Assembly: GCF_000565015.1 (NCBI RefSeq)
Contig: NZ_JDFF01000024.1
Coordinates: forward strand, 62,001-126,000
DNA: 64,000 bases
Source: Porphyromonas catoniae ATCC 51270
GTDB taxonomy: Bacteria; Bacteroidota; Bacteroidia; Bacteroidales; Porphyromonadaceae
Direction of reading: 5' to 3'
Made by a program: the position numbers and the translations under genes
The notes under the pieces: generated by a model
Told to the model about the DNA's origin: nothing
Databases searched by the model: none
What the model saw: only the letters and a program-made list of their open reading frames with translations
Part shown: one piece after another, positions 7,935-17,107 of the stretch
How the letters are laid out: each line of letters begins with the position of its first letter
How positions within the stretch are numbered: the first letter of the stretch is position 1

Positions 7935-9182
7935 ATGCTCCAATCCCTTAGAAATAAGTCCTTCTATCCCTGGCTCGTCGTCGGTCTACTGTGGGTCGTC
8001 GCCCTACTGAACTATATGGATCGGCAAATGCTCAGCACGATGAAAGATGCGATGGCCATAGATATCACCGAGCTGCAGAGTGCAGAGCGCTTCGGTGTGC
8101 TTATGGCCATATTCCTTTGGATCTATGGCTGTGTGAGTCCATTCGCAGGCGCTATCTCAGACCGTGTCAATCGCAAGTGGCTCATCGTCGGTAGTATCTT
8201 CGTTTGGTCTCTGGTGACGTTCCTTATGGGCGTAGCTGAGGATTTCAATCAACTACGCATCCTGAGAGCACTGATGGGAATCAGTGAAGCCCTTTATATC
8301 CCAGCTGGCCTGTCCCTAATAGCTGACTACCACGAGGGACGGAGTCGTTCACTCGCCGTGGGTATTCACATGACTGGGCTATACATGGGACAGGCGATTG
8401 GGGGCTTTGGGGCTACCCTTGCCTCTGCTTTTAGCTGGCATACGACGTTCTTTGTCTTTGGGCTTGTCGGGATGGTCTATGCACTGGTGCTGATTCTCTT
8501 CCTCTATGAAGTGCCGAAGAAGCGTACTGTAGTGAAGTCAGATACATCACAACGGTTTACGCTCAAGAGCTTCCTGCAGGGCTTCGGTTGGCTCTTTAGC
8601 AACATCGCCTTTTGGGCTATATTGATCTGCTTTGCGGTACCAAGTCTACCTGGGTGGGCAACCAAGAATTGGCTCCCTACACTCTTCTCTGAGAGTCTTG
8701 ATATCGGGATGAGTAAGGCTGGACCACTCTCCACGATTACCATCGCTGCCTCATCTTTCGTAGGTGTACTCATCGGTGGTATGCTCTCCGATCGCTGGGT
8801 GAAGTGTAACCTCCGAGGGCGTATCTATACGGGAGCAATTGGACTGACGCTTACTGTACCCTCGCTCATCCTCCTAGGTTACGGACATAGTGTTGTGGCA
8901 GTTGTCTCGGCTGGTATACTATTTGGAATTGGCTATGGGATGTTTGATGCAAACAACATGCCCATCTTATGTCAGTTTGTCCCTGCACGGCTCCGGGCGA
9001 CAGCGTATGGCTTTATGAATATGATTGGAGTCTTCGCTGGTGCGCTGGTTACACAGGTATTGGGGAAGCTGAAGGATGAAGGTAGCTTGGATTCAGGCTT
9101 TATATTCCTTGGTCTTATTGTGCTTGTAGCCCTAGCCATCCAGCTCCTCGTACTTCGCCCCACGACCGATAATATGGAATAG
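7935..9182 (+). CDS. nanT: MFS transporter, probable sialic-acid importer (NanT-like)
   Basis: Major facilitator protein of 415 residues with about twelve membrane helices. The first helix region contains LNYMDRQMLSTM, and DRVNRKW after helix 2 is the MFS signature loop between helices 2 and 3. The assignment to N-acetylneuraminate uptake rests on context: it heads an operon with YhcH and a NanM-like protein and is divergent from a sialidase gene. Bacteroidetes sialic-acid clusters use an MFS transporter of this kind. The ATG at 7935 is chosen because the longer frame adds 34 polar residues that overlap the promoter. A hexuronate or other organic-anion substrate remains possible. Confidence 0.8.
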   Translation: MLQSLRNKSFYPWLVVGLLWVVALLNYMDRQMLSTMKDAMAIDITELQSAERFGVLMAIFLWIYGCVSPFAGAISDRVNRKWLIVGSIFVWSLVTFLMGVAEDFNQLRILRALMGISEALYIPAGLSLIADYHEGRSRSLAVGIHMTGLYMGQAIGGFGATLASAFSWHTTFFVFGLVGMVYALVLILFLYEVPKKRTVVKSDTSQRFTLKSFLQGFGWLFSNIAFWAILICFAVPSLPGWATKNWLPTLFSESLDIGMSKAGPLSTITIAASSFVGVLIGGMLSDRWVKCNLRGRIYTGAIGLTLTVPSLILLGYGHSVVAVVSAGILFGIGYGMFDANNMPILCQFVPARLRATAYGFMNMIGVFAGALVTQVLGKLKDEGSLDSGFIFLGLIVLVALAIQLLVLRPTTDNME

Positions 9183-9234
9183 ATTCCGTTATCACATAGA
9201 GTAATTCCCATCACCTATAATACATTTACGACGC

Positions 9235-9690
9235 ATGATACTTGGTAACCTACAGGACAGTGCACGCTACGATGCTCTACACCCACTATTTCGTGAGGTC
9301 TTTGAGTATATCAAGACGCACGACCTACTCCATATGGAGACGGGACGGATAGAGCTGAGGGGTGACGATCTCTTCATTAATAACGTTGAGCCTACTACCA
9401 AGAGTAAGGCCGAGCAACCTCTAGAGGTGCATGAGACCTATCTCGATATACATGTGCTACTCGAGGGGAAGGAGCGTATAGGTTGGATTCCTGCTAGCCT
9501 CTGTCGCAAGCCTCAGGGGCCATTTGACAAGGAGAATGACTTCATCCTCTACGATGATGAGCCTACGAGCTACGTTGATCTCCTACCTGGGCAATTTGCT
9601 ATTGTCTACCCTGAGGATGCGCATGCTCCCATGATCGGCGACGGAGGTACGATACGTAAGCTCATAGTCAAGGTGCGTGTAACCTACTAA
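9235..9690 (+). CDS. nanQ: YhcH/NanQ family sialic-acid anomerase
   Basis: A 151-residue cupin-like protein of the YhcH/YjgK/YiaL family. In E. coli the YhcH member (NanQ) speeds anomer conversion of N-acetylneuraminate so that the lyase can use it. Visible family blocks are LEVHETYLDIHVLLEGKERIGW around residues 62-83 and the late histidine region AIVYPEDAHAPMIG. It is cytoplasmic, with no signal peptide. It lies 52 nt behind the MFS gene and 9 nt ahead of the kelch gene, which supports a sialic-acid role over the older beta-galactosidase-subunit label. Confidence 0.87.
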   Translation: MILGNLQDSARYDALHPLFREVFEYIKTHDLLHMETGRIELRGDDLFINNVEPTTKSKAEQPLEVHETYLDIHVLLEGKERIGWIPASLCRKPQGPFDKENDFILYDDEPTSYVDLLPGQFAIVYPEDAHAPMIGDGGTIRKLIVKVRVTY

Positions 9691-9699
9691 TATTACCCT

Positions 9700-10905
9700 A
9701 TGAAACTCAGGTGTAGCTCCCTATTCGTTCCCCTTGCTCTCCTCCTTGGTGCTTTTGCTTCGTGTGGGGTACATCGCGTGCAGAACGATTACATTAAGGT
9801 CTACGAGGTATCGGGTACATTTGGTGATCCTGCCTACGATGTACATGGTGTGTCGGCAGCCTTTGCTGGTCGGGTAGGAGATCAGATTTGCTTCGCTGGT
9901 GGAGCGAACTTCCCCAACACTCCAGCTGCTAAGGGGGGAGAGAAGATGTACTATGATGCGGTCTTCCTTGGCTCCCCCGCAGAGGGAAGGAGTATTCAAT
10001 GGTATGCTGCGGGTAAGCTCCCTAAGGCTCTTGCCTACGGTGTGAGCATGCAGCTCGGTGATACGCTCTATATCGCAGGTGGAGAGTCTCATGATGGAGC
10101 TGAGCGGGGCTTCTATATGCTAACTAAGTCCGCAGGGAATACATTAGCAATCAAACCCCTTGCACCCCTTCCCTTCACGATTAGCAACGCAGCTGGAGCG
10201 GTTATTGAGCATCGTCTCTTCCTCATCGGTGGTATGCAGGATGGTAAGCCCAGTAGTGCAGTCTGGAGCTACGACATAGATAATCCAAGCAAAGGCTGGA
10301 GTAGACTCCCAGATCTACCCCATGCTCGTGGCTATGTACAGCCTGTGGCAGCCTCGGTAGACGATACACTTTTCGTCAGTGGGGGATTCTACCCTGGCGA
10401 TGATAAGCACCCTGCCACGGTAAATCAAGGTATCCATAGCCTAGATATCACAGCGAAGGTACCACACTGGCGTACGGGACTCTTCCCTCGTGGAGAGGAG
10501 AAGCGCATGGACTATTGGGCTGGTGGCACACTAACCCCAGTGGCAGGAGGTCTTATTGCTACGGGAGGGGTGCACAAGGCTGTCTTTGAGCCTGCTCTAG
10601 AGCGGTTACGTAGACTAAACCATCATAAGGAGGCGTTATCAGAAACAGAGATAAGGAAACTAAGAGCAGAGCATGAAGACTATATGACCCACCCTGAGGC
10701 TTGGTACCAGTTCACTAGTGACGTTTACTATTTCTCCCCCATCACTAGCCGTTGGTTTCGTATTCTCTCTCCCATCCCGAGTCTTCTTGGGCGAGCAGGG
10801 GCGAGTGCTGTGGCTTTTGACGCCGGATATATCTACCTCCTTCAAGGTGAGCTAAAACCTGGGGTGCGCAGCCCCAAGGTCGTTTGTATCGAAGTACAAC
10901 CTTAG
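9700..10905 (+). CDS. nanM: Kelch-repeat lipoprotein, N-acetylneuraminate epimerase (NanM)-like
   Basis: Mutarotase-type beta-propeller that interconverts sialic-acid anomers outside the inner membrane. The start is a lipoprotein signal with the lipobox FASC near residue 21. Kelch-like blades are visible as repeated G-G pairs: CFAGGANFP, YIAGGESHDG, FLIGGMQDGK, FVSGGFYPG and IATGGVHK. At 401 residues the length is normal for cyclically permuted mutarotases of this family. It follows the YhcH gene by 9 nt in the same operon. No nanA, nanE or nanK gene is present here, so later catabolic steps must be encoded elsewhere. Confidence 0.87.
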   Translation: MKLRCSSLFVPLALLLGAFASCGVHRVQNDYIKVYEVSGTFGDPAYDVHGVSAAFAGRVGDQICFAGGANFPNTPAAKGGEKMYYDAVFLGSPAEGRSIQWYAAGKLPKALAYGVSMQLGDTLYIAGGESHDGAERGFYMLTKSAGNTLAIKPLAPLPFTISNAAGAVIEHRLFLIGGMQDGKPSSAVWSYDIDNPSKGWSRLPDLPHARGYVQPVAASVDDTLFVSGGFYPGDDKHPATVNQGIHSLDITAKVPHWRTGLFPRGEEKRMDYWAGGTLTPVAGGLIATGGVHKAVFEPALERLRRLNHHKEALSETEIRKLRAEHEDYMTHPEAWYQFTSDVYYFSPITSRWFRILSPIPSLLGRAGASAVAFDAGYIYLLQGELKPGVRSPKVVCIEVQP

Positions 10906-10950
10906 TCGTTCCCTTTCATCCATTCCCCGAACATTAAACGATGCACTAAT

Positions 10951-12114
10951 ATGAAAACAAACTCATGGCTAAGGGTCGGCCTCGTGACCCTCATTGCCTT
11001 GACGGCTACCCCTATGGTAGCCCAGCGTAAGAAGGCAACCAAGCAACAGACTCCCAAGGCTACTGTGGTAGCTAAGAACAAGGCTGGTCACTATCTCATC
11101 CTCGGCACAGCTCCGAGTGCCGCCAATGGTAAGTGGGTTTACCTCACTGTCAATGGCAAGGATGCGCTGGACAGTGTTATGATCAAGGGGGGGAAGTTCA
11201 GTATTGAGCGTCCCGTTGTGCAAGAGCACCTCCAGGCTGCACTCCACGTACCTAGGGAATACTACCTTAGCCTCATTCCAGAGGAAGGCACAATCATAGC
11301 TCCGATGGATGAGAATGCTGCCACTGGTACGCCACTGAATGACCTATCTGCTAAGCTCAGAGAGGAGGATGAAGCCTTTGTAAAGCCTTACACTGACCGA
11401 CTGAAGGCTATTCGTATGGATGAGAAACTCTCTGCGGATGAGAAGGAAAAGGCACAGGATGCCATCATCGAAGAGCTATATGGTAAGCTCGAGCCACGCT
11501 ATGCGGCTCGTCTGGCAGAGCATCCCAATGATGCCATTGGCTTCATGGCGCTGCGTGATCTACTTGGTAGTACCACTATGGATCTAGCCAAGGCGGAGCG
11601 TTGCATTGCTCAAGCACAACCTCTGGTACGTAACCAAACTGATATCCAGAAGATGCTCGAGAGCCTTCGCCAGCGTGAGGCTACTAAGCCAGGGATGCCA
11701 TTTGTAGACTTTGCAGGCGTAGATGATAGTAACAAGGCTGTCCGCCTGAGTGACTATGTCGGGAAGGGACACTATGTGCTGGTAGACTTCTGGGCATCAT
11801 GGTGTGGTCCCTGCCGGCGTGAGATCGCTCACCTGAAGAAAGTACGTGATGCCTACACGGACAAGGGCTTGGTTATCCTTGGTGCAGTTGTATGGGATGA
11901 AATGGAGGCTCACCTCAAGGCGATGAAGGAGCTTGAGATTACCTGGCCTCAGATCCTTAATAAGGACGAGCCTACTAACCTCTATGGTATTCAGGGTATT
12001 CCTCAGATTATCCTCTTCGCTCCTGATGGGAAGATTGTTGCTCGAGACCTACGTGGTAAGGCAATCAATGACAAGCTAGACGAGATCCTCAAGACTACAG
12101 AGGGCAAGCTCTAG
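10951..12114 (+). CDS. Exported thioredoxin-fold protein with N-terminal DUF4369-like domain
   Basis: A TlpA/ResA-like redox protein. Residues 1-25 form a signal peptide ending MVAQ. About residues 45-130 resemble the DUF4369 beta domain common in Bacteroidetes thioredoxin-like proteins, then comes a charged helical linker. The C-terminal thioredoxin domain has WASWCGPCRRE (C-x-x-C active site) at about residue 284, and the cis-proline turn is GIPQIILF. It is likely periplasmic, reducing disulfides of exported proteins. It lies 45 nt behind the kelch gene and may be read with the sialic-acid operon. The hairpin after it ends the run. Confidence 0.88.
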   Translation: MKTNSWLRVGLVTLIALTATPMVAQRKKATKQQTPKATVVAKNKAGHYLILGTAPSAANGKWVYLTVNGKDALDSVMIKGGKFSIERPVVQEHLQAALHVPREYYLSLIPEEGTIIAPMDENAATGTPLNDLSAKLREEDEAFVKPYTDRLKAIRMDEKLSADEKEKAQDAIIEELYGKLEPRYAARLAEHPNDAIGFMALRDLLGSTTMDLAKAERCIAQAQPLVRNQTDIQKMLESLRQREATKPGMPFVDFAGVDDSNKAVRLSDYVGKGHYVLVDFWASWCGPCRREIAHLKKVRDAYTDKGLVILGAVVWDEMEAHLKAMKELEITWPQILNKDEPTNLYGIQGIPQIILFAPDGKIVARDLRGKAINDKLDEILKTTEGKL

Positions 12115-12136
12115 AGCTCCCATATCAACAAAGAAG

Positions 12137-12178
12137 AAACCCCTTGGTGGTGGCTGATTGGTCACCCCCAAGGGGTTT
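12137..12178 (+). terminator. Terminator after the nanT-thioredoxin operon
   Basis: AAACCCCTTGG (12137-12147) pairs with CCAAGGGGTTT (12168-12178), with additional GGTG/CACC pairing inside, followed by a T-rich stretch. Confidence 0.85.
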
Positions 12179-12207
12179 ATCTTTTCTCCATCGAACCGTC
12201 TTCGTTT

Positions 12208-12313
12208 ACCCCTAGCAAGGGTCTTGAAGGAAACCCTAGCAAGGGGTACCGATGGAAGGCTAGCAAGGGTTATGCGGAGACCCATGCAAGGGGGATCATT
12301 TACCCTTAGCATG
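12208..12313. repeat. Tandem dyad array 3 (family C), five units
   Basis: The GCAAGG cores are at 12215, 12239, 12263 and 12286, with a fifth GCATGC core at 12309: steps 24, 24, 23, 23. Units include ACCCCTAGCAAGGGT and AACCCTAGCAAGGGG. The family is that of array 1. The array lies 240 bp upstream of the -7 box at 12553. The stretch 12314-12552 between them holds nothing else I can identify. Confidence 0.85.
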
Positions 12314-12552
12314 CAAGAAATCGTAGGAGAGTAAAGACCTTGGACTTATATCTATATCTTCCTCTTTGGGCAAGGTCTCAATACCGTGCGGAAGAGGAGG
12401 GATTGGGGAGTAGTGACAGCTGTTAATTAGGTTACGACCTTTACTCATGTTCGCTTGCTTAAAGAGCTTGTATATAAAGTGGTAGATTGGGTATGGTAGA
12501 GGTGCAATGAGCGGAGGCTAGGGGAGGGCTTGATGATACGTGGCTTTTTTAG

Positions 12553-12560
12553 TAGCTTTG
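12553..12560 (+). promoter_or_regulatory. Candidate -7 box of the DUF4831 gene
   Basis: TAGCTTTG matches TAnnTTTG and lies 41 nt before the ATG at 12602, downstream of array 3. Confidence 0.45.
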
Positions 12561-12601
12561 TCCCTACGAGATACATCTCTACCTCATTATATTACACATA
12601 A

Positions 12602-13699
12602 ATGATTCGACTAGAACGATCACTGTGTGCACTCGGGTTGCTGACCCTCGTGCATATAGGTCTCGAGGCTCAGACAAAGGTTAGACGCTATGACGTCACT
12701 AAGGAGACGGACTACGGCATCGTCTACCGACTACCTGAGACGAGAATACAAGCGGTCTTCTCCGTACGTGAGCGTGTCTATACCCCAGGGGAGCTCTCAG
12801 GCTATGCCAACAAGTACCTCAATCGTAAGGTAACTCCTGAGGTAAAGACGACCTATGAGATCCTAAGCTCCACGCTACGAGTCGTTGGTGTACCTGATAC
12901 GTCACACGAGTACCTGATTGCCTTCGATAAGAAAACCACAGCTCCCTTTGTCAAGCTGACCGACCGAGGTATCCTTTATTCCATCAACGGGAGTGGCGAC
13001 CTATGTCAGGGGCTCATATCCGAGACCCATAGCGAGGTAACGAAGTCCAAGATTCTACCAGATCGTACCCAACCAGCTCTTCCCCGAGAGTATGTACAGG
13101 CAGGCTCGAAGGCTAAACAGGCTGCTATCGCAGCGAGTTATCTCTACGAGGTGCGGGAGAATACGATGAACATCCTCTCTGGCTCTGTGGATAACATGCC
13201 TAAGGATGGAGAGTCAATGCGCCTTGTCCTAGAGCGCTTGCGTAGCGAAGAGCATCGGGCACAGCGTCTCTTCTTAGGTGATACCACGGAGCGAATTATT
13301 GAATATATCTTCACCTACACTCCTACATCTGAGGATGTGACGGATATTGTCTTTGCTCGTTTCTCACCCTTGTCGGGGATGAAGAGCGTGGATGACCTGA
13401 GCGGTACCCCTATACACCTCTCTCTCCGTGCCACTGAGCGCACTGAGGAGTTACCAGAAAAGGAACAAAAGAAGAAAGAGAAGCAACTCGAAGGGAGTAT
13501 CGTCTATAATCTCCCAGGGCAGGCTCTTGTGACCCTCAGCTATGAGGGGCGCACCATCGCCTCCGATAAGCTCCCACTTACTCAGCTGGGATCAAAGCAA
13601 GCTCTCGCTCCAAAGATGTTTAACCTCACTCAAGGGCAGGCTACGGCGGTTTACTTCGATATCCGTACGGGGGCTATCCTAGACATCCGTCAGGAATAA
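12602..13699 (+). CDS. DUF4831 family exported protein
   Basis: A 365-residue protein with a signal peptide (residues 1-23, ending LEAQ), probably periplasmic or envelope-attached. It matches the Bacteroidetes DUF4831 pattern: an early YRLPETRIQ block, repeated PGELSGYANKYL-type segments and a C-terminal domain with YNLPGQALVTLSYEGR. Family function is unknown and none is assigned. A lysine/glutamate-rich stretch (about residues 280-300) separates two beta-rich parts. It is followed after 56 nt by the peptide symporter on the same strand; co-transcription is plausible, but no functional link is shown. Confidence 0.85.
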   Translation: MIRLERSLCALGLLTLVHIGLEAQTKVRRYDVTKETDYGIVYRLPETRIQAVFSVRERVYTPGELSGYANKYLNRKVTPEVKTTYEILSSTLRVVGVPDTSHEYLIAFDKKTTAPFVKLTDRGILYSINGSGDLCQGLISETHSEVTKSKILPDRTQPALPREYVQAGSKAKQAAIAASYLYEVRENTMNILSGSVDNMPKDGESMRLVLERLRSEEHRAQRLFLGDTTERIIEYIFTYTPTSEDVTDIVFARFSPLSGMKSVDDLSGTPIHLSLRATERTEELPEKEQKKKEKQLEGSIVYNLPGQALVTLSYEGRTIASDKLPLTQLGSKQALAPKMFNLTQGQATAVYFDIRTGAILDIRQE

Positions 13700-13755
13700 A
13701 ACTGCTTATCACTAACTCACATACAATACTCACCTCCTAACAACTTACCAACTCT

Positions 13756-15315
13756 ATGTTCAAAAATCATCCTAAGGGATTGCTCGCAGCCTCTCTAGCT
13801 AACATGGGAGAGCGCTTCGGCTTCTACATCATGATGGCGATCTTGACGCTCTTCATCTCGGCTAAGTTTGGCCTGTCAGAGGACGTCACAGGGTACATCT
13901 ACTCGGCCTTCTATGCTTCCATCTACCTGCTAGCTCTCGTAGGGGGGATCATCGCTGACCGAACAAAGAACTACAAGGGGACAATCCTCATGGGTCTCGT
14001 CGTCATGGCTATTGGCTATCTGATCATCGCCATACCCACCCCGACACCAGTGCCTAGCCTAGGTCTCTACCTCGCTATCTCCTGTCTCGGACTAGGAGTC
14101 ATAGCCTTCGGTAACGGGCTATTCAAGGGAAATCTTCAGGCACTCGTTGGTCAGATGTATGACGACCCTATCTACTCCAAGGTACGTGACGCTGGCTTCC
14201 AGATCTTCTACATGTTCATCAACGTTGGGGGAATCTTCGCTCCCTTCATGGCAGTAGGGATACGTAACTGGTGGCTCAAGACCAATGGCTTCGACTACAA
14301 CGGTGACCTACCCGCATTATGTCACCAGTACCTCAAGGAGGGTGCAGCGATGCCACAGCAGGCACTCGACAACCTCCAGGCTCTCTCTGGTAAGGTTAGC
14401 CTAGCAGGTCAGTCCTTCTCTGACATTGGAGATTTCGTCAATAGCTATCTGGATGTCTTTAGCCGTGGCTTCCACTATGCCTTCGCTGCAGCTATCGTGA
14501 TGATCCTTGTATCGCTTGTTATCTTCGTGATGAACAAGTCTCGCTTCCCTAACCCAGGGACTAAGACAGTGGTACAGGATGGCGATAAGCAGATTACCAA
14601 GGAGGAAATCAAGATGGATGCAGCTGAGATAAGACAGCGTATCTATGCACTCTTTGCTGTGTTCGCAGTCGTGATCTTCTTCTGGATGTCCTTCCACCAG
14701 AATGGGTACTCACTGACCTACTTCGCTCGTGACTACGTAGATCTAAGTGTGATTAACATTGACTTAGGATTTACCCAGATCAAGGGGGCTGAGATCTTCC
14801 AAGCAGTAAACCCCATCTTCGTGGTGCTACTCACCCCGATTGTTATGTTCATCTTCGGTAGACTCAATGCCAAGGGTAAGGAGCCCTCAGCTCCTCGTAA
14901 GATCGCTATCGGTATGGGTATCGCTGCTTCGGCCTATATTTTCCTGATGGCTTGCTCTATGGCTCTGCCTGGTAAGGAAGCTCTAGCTACGATGGATGAG
15001 ACGGCTAAGGAGGCTATGCGTATCACGCCCTTTGTCATGGTAGGTATGTACTTCATCCTGACTGTGGCTGAGCTCTTCATCTCTCCTCTTGGGCTCTCCT
15101 TCGTCTCGAAGGTTGCTCCTCCTCATCTGCAGGGTGTGATGCAGGGTTGCTGGCTCGCTGCTACGGCTGTGGGGAACTCCCTACTCTTCATCGGTGGTAT
15201 CCTCTACCTGAACGTGCCTCTGTGGGCGTGCTGGCTTGTCTTCGTTGGGGCATGTGCTGCCTCTATGATTACGATGCTCGCGATGGTCAAGTGGCTAGAG
15301 CGTGTAGCTAAGTAA
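13756..15315 (+). CDS. POT/PTR2 family proton-dependent oligopeptide symporter
   Basis: Inner-membrane importer of di- and tripeptides. At 519 residues with many membrane helices, it shows the family opening ANMGERFGFYIMM at about residues 15-27 (E-R-F-G-F-Y of helix 1), a gene-typical helix 2-3 loop GGIIADRTKNYKG and a late FISPLGLSFVSKVAPP block near residue 437. The family's E-x-x-E-R motif has Asn in place of the first Glu. It suits a peptide-fermenting organism and would feed the cytoplasmic DPP III encoded upstream. It ends at a strong hairpin. Confidence 0.93.
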   Translation: MFKNHPKGLLAASLANMGERFGFYIMMAILTLFISAKFGLSEDVTGYIYSAFYASIYLLALVGGIIADRTKNYKGTILMGLVVMAIGYLIIAIPTPTPVPSLGLYLAISCLGLGVIAFGNGLFKGNLQALVGQMYDDPIYSKVRDAGFQIFYMFINVGGIFAPFMAVGIRNWWLKTNGFDYNGDLPALCHQYLKEGAAMPQQALDNLQALSGKVSLAGQSFSDIGDFVNSYLDVFSRGFHYAFAAAIVMILVSLVIFVMNKSRFPNPGTKTVVQDGDKQITKEEIKMDAAEIRQRIYALFAVFAVVIFFWMSFHQNGYSLTYFARDYVDLSVINIDLGFTQIKGAEIFQAVNPIFVVLLTPIVMFIFGRLNAKGKEPSAPRKIAIGMGIAASAYIFLMACSMALPGKEALATMDETAKEAMRITPFVMVGMYFILTVAELFISPLGLSFVSKVAPPHLQGVMQGCWLAATAVGNSLLFIGGILYLNVPLWACWLVFVGACAASMITMLAMVKWLERVAK

Positions 15316-15354
15316 CACATTCTGTCGTCTCTCAGGACGAAAAGCAAAACGAGT

Positions 15355-15398
15355 AAGCCTCACATGGCATCAGGATGACTGGTTGCCATGTGAGGCTT
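15355..15398 (+). terminator. Terminator of the peptide symporter gene
   Basis: A 15-bp stem (15355-15369 with 15384-15398) and 14-nt loop, followed by a T/C run. Confidence 0.88.
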
Positions 15399-15420
15399 TC
15401 TATCTCTGTGTGGTATGGTG

Positions 15421-15428
15421 TACTTTTG
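15421..15428 (+). promoter_or_regulatory. Candidate -7 box of the MATE gene
   Basis: TACTTTTG fits TAnnTTTG and ends 34 nt before the TTG start codon at 15463. Confidence 0.5.
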
Positions 15429-15462
15429 TAGTCGATTAAGGTAACGAACAAAATAACTCTAC

Positions 15463-16821
15463 TTGAGCACTTGGAATAATTATTGGGTAGCAAGGCGTCA
15501 CGCCCTACGAGAACTCTTGGCTATAGGGCTACCTATTATCTTAGGACAGCTGGGTATCATATCGGTGAACTTCGCTGATAATATCATGGTCGGTAAGTAC
15601 CATACGGATGCCTTAGCTTCGGCCTCGTTCGTCAATAACATCTTCTCTGTCTTCTTCGTTCTGGGCATGGGATTCACCTATGGACTCACCCCCCTCGTGT
15701 CAAGCTCCTTTGCACGAGGAGATCAGTCTCGTCTAGGACGCCTGCTACGGCATAGTAGCCTACTGAACCTTTGGGTGGGTGGAGCACTCACCCTTGCCCT
15801 GCTCTTGATCTATGCCCTGCTGGAGCAGTTTAAGTTACCACCTCATCTCCTCTCCCAAGTACGATCCTACTTCATCCTACAGCTCATCTCGTTTGTCGTC
15901 TTCATGGCTTCGGGGGCTCTCAAGCAGTTCTTCGATGGGATTGGACGCACGAGGGTGCCAATGTGGATTATCCTAAGCTCGAACACACTGAATATACTAG
16001 GTAACTATCTCCTGATCTTCGGTGAGCTGGGGGCTCCTGAACTTGGACTCTTCGGTGCAGGGCTCTCTACCCTGATTGCACGAGTTTATATGCTCATCGC
16101 CTTAATCTACATCCTGCATCGGAGTCGAGATCTTAGGACTCCTTACCGAACCTTCCGAGAGCGAGGCTGGCGTACCCCCTACATACAGCGCCTTTTCCGA
16201 CTAGGCTTGCCTATTGGGGTACAGATGGGGGTAGAGGCCGGGGCTTGGACCTTTGCTATCCTACTGATTACTCCTCTTGGTGTAGATGCCCTAGCTGTAC
16301 ATCAAATACTAGTTACCTTGACCTTACTTGGTTACCTCATCTATTATGGGCTAGGTGCAGCTACTACAATACTTGTGAGTCGCGCCCATAGTATAGGTGA
16401 CCATAGGCAAGCAAGGCAAACCGCGGGTATAGCCCTAGCTCTCGCAGAGGGTACAGCCCTAGTCGTCATGCTCGGTCTACTCGTCATGAGGCATCAAGTC
16501 GGGTATATCTTTAGTGACGACCCAGCTGTCATACTGATGACTTCAGTAGCAGTGATTCCTATGGCTCTCTACCAACCCGGGGATGCTCTACAAGTAATCT
16601 ATGGGAATGCTCTAAGAGGTATGGAGGATGTCAAGCGTATGACTCTCTATGCCTGTGCTATTCATCTCATACTTGCCCCTTCGCTCTCTTATATCTTTGG
16701 CTTCCTCTTGGGGATTGAGGATATAGGGCTAAGGCTCACAGCTATATGGAGCTCTTTCCCGATAAGTCTCCTCCTCTTGGGGATCTTCCTATACAAGCGG
16801 TTCTATCAGATTACGAGATAG
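15463..16821 (+). CDS. MATE family efflux transporter (TTG start)
   Basis: Twelve-helix multidrug and toxin exporter driven by Na+ or H+; 452 residues, normal for the family. The first helix LLAIGLPIILGQLGI and its continuation NFADNIMVG are typical MATE openings, and the two halves repeat the pattern. The start is TTG at 15463: an in-frame TAA lies 9 nt upstream, and the first ATG downstream falls after helix 1, which the fold needs. The substrate is unknown. Hairpins at 16826-16859 and 17045-17085 separate it from the convergent barrel gene. Confidence 0.92.
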   Translation: MSTWNNYWVARRHALRELLAIGLPIILGQLGIISVNFADNIMVGKYHTDALASASFVNNIFSVFFVLGMGFTYGLTPLVSSSFARGDQSRLGRLLRHSSLLNLWVGGALTLALLLIYALLEQFKLPPHLLSQVRSYFILQLISFVVFMASGALKQFFDGIGRTRVPMWIILSSNTLNILGNYLLIFGELGAPELGLFGAGLSTLIARVYMLIALIYILHRSRDLRTPYRTFRERGWRTPYIQRLFRLGLPIGVQMGVEAGAWTFAILLITPLGVDALAVHQILVTLTLLGYLIYYGLGAATTILVSRAHSIGDHRQARQTAGIALALAEGTALVVMLGLLVMRHQVGYIFSDDPAVILMTSVAVIPMALYQPGDALQVIYGNALRGMEDVKRMTLYACAIHLILAPSLSYIFGFLLGIEDIGLRLTAIWSSFPISLLLLGIFLYKRFYQITR

Positions 16822-16825
16822 AGTA

Positions 16826-16859
16826 TACCCCATACCCTCCTCTAGGGTAGTGTGGGGTA
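16826..16859 (+). terminator. Hairpin after the MATE gene
   Basis: TACCCCATACCCT (16826-16838) pairs with AGGGTAGTGTGGGGTA (16844-16859) with a small bulge. There is no strong T-run. The rest of the 16860-17044 gap shows nothing. Confidence 0.5.
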
Positions 16860-17044
16860 ACTTGCTTTGAATCGAATAGGCTGAATGCTAACCTTAGCGA
16901 GTACTAAGACCTATATTAGTCCGAGGGGTACAACAGAAAGCCTCCCTTTAGACACCAGCAGAGATATTGATACCTCTTGCTCACCTATATTGGATAGAAA
17001 AGAAACCTAGGAAAACTAACCCCACGATAAGTATAAAATAGGAA

Positions 17045-17085
17045 GCCCACCTCACGTTGGCCTAGTGTGCCAGTGTGAGATGGGC
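17045..17085. terminator. Terminator between MATE and barrel genes
   Basis: GCCCACCTCAC (17045-17055) pairs with GTGAGATGGGC (17075-17085), with an inner GGC/GCC stem. It lies just past the stop of the minus-strand barrel gene. Confidence 0.75.
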
Positions 17086-17107
17086 ATCTCTATCTTTATA
17101 GGGAGGA

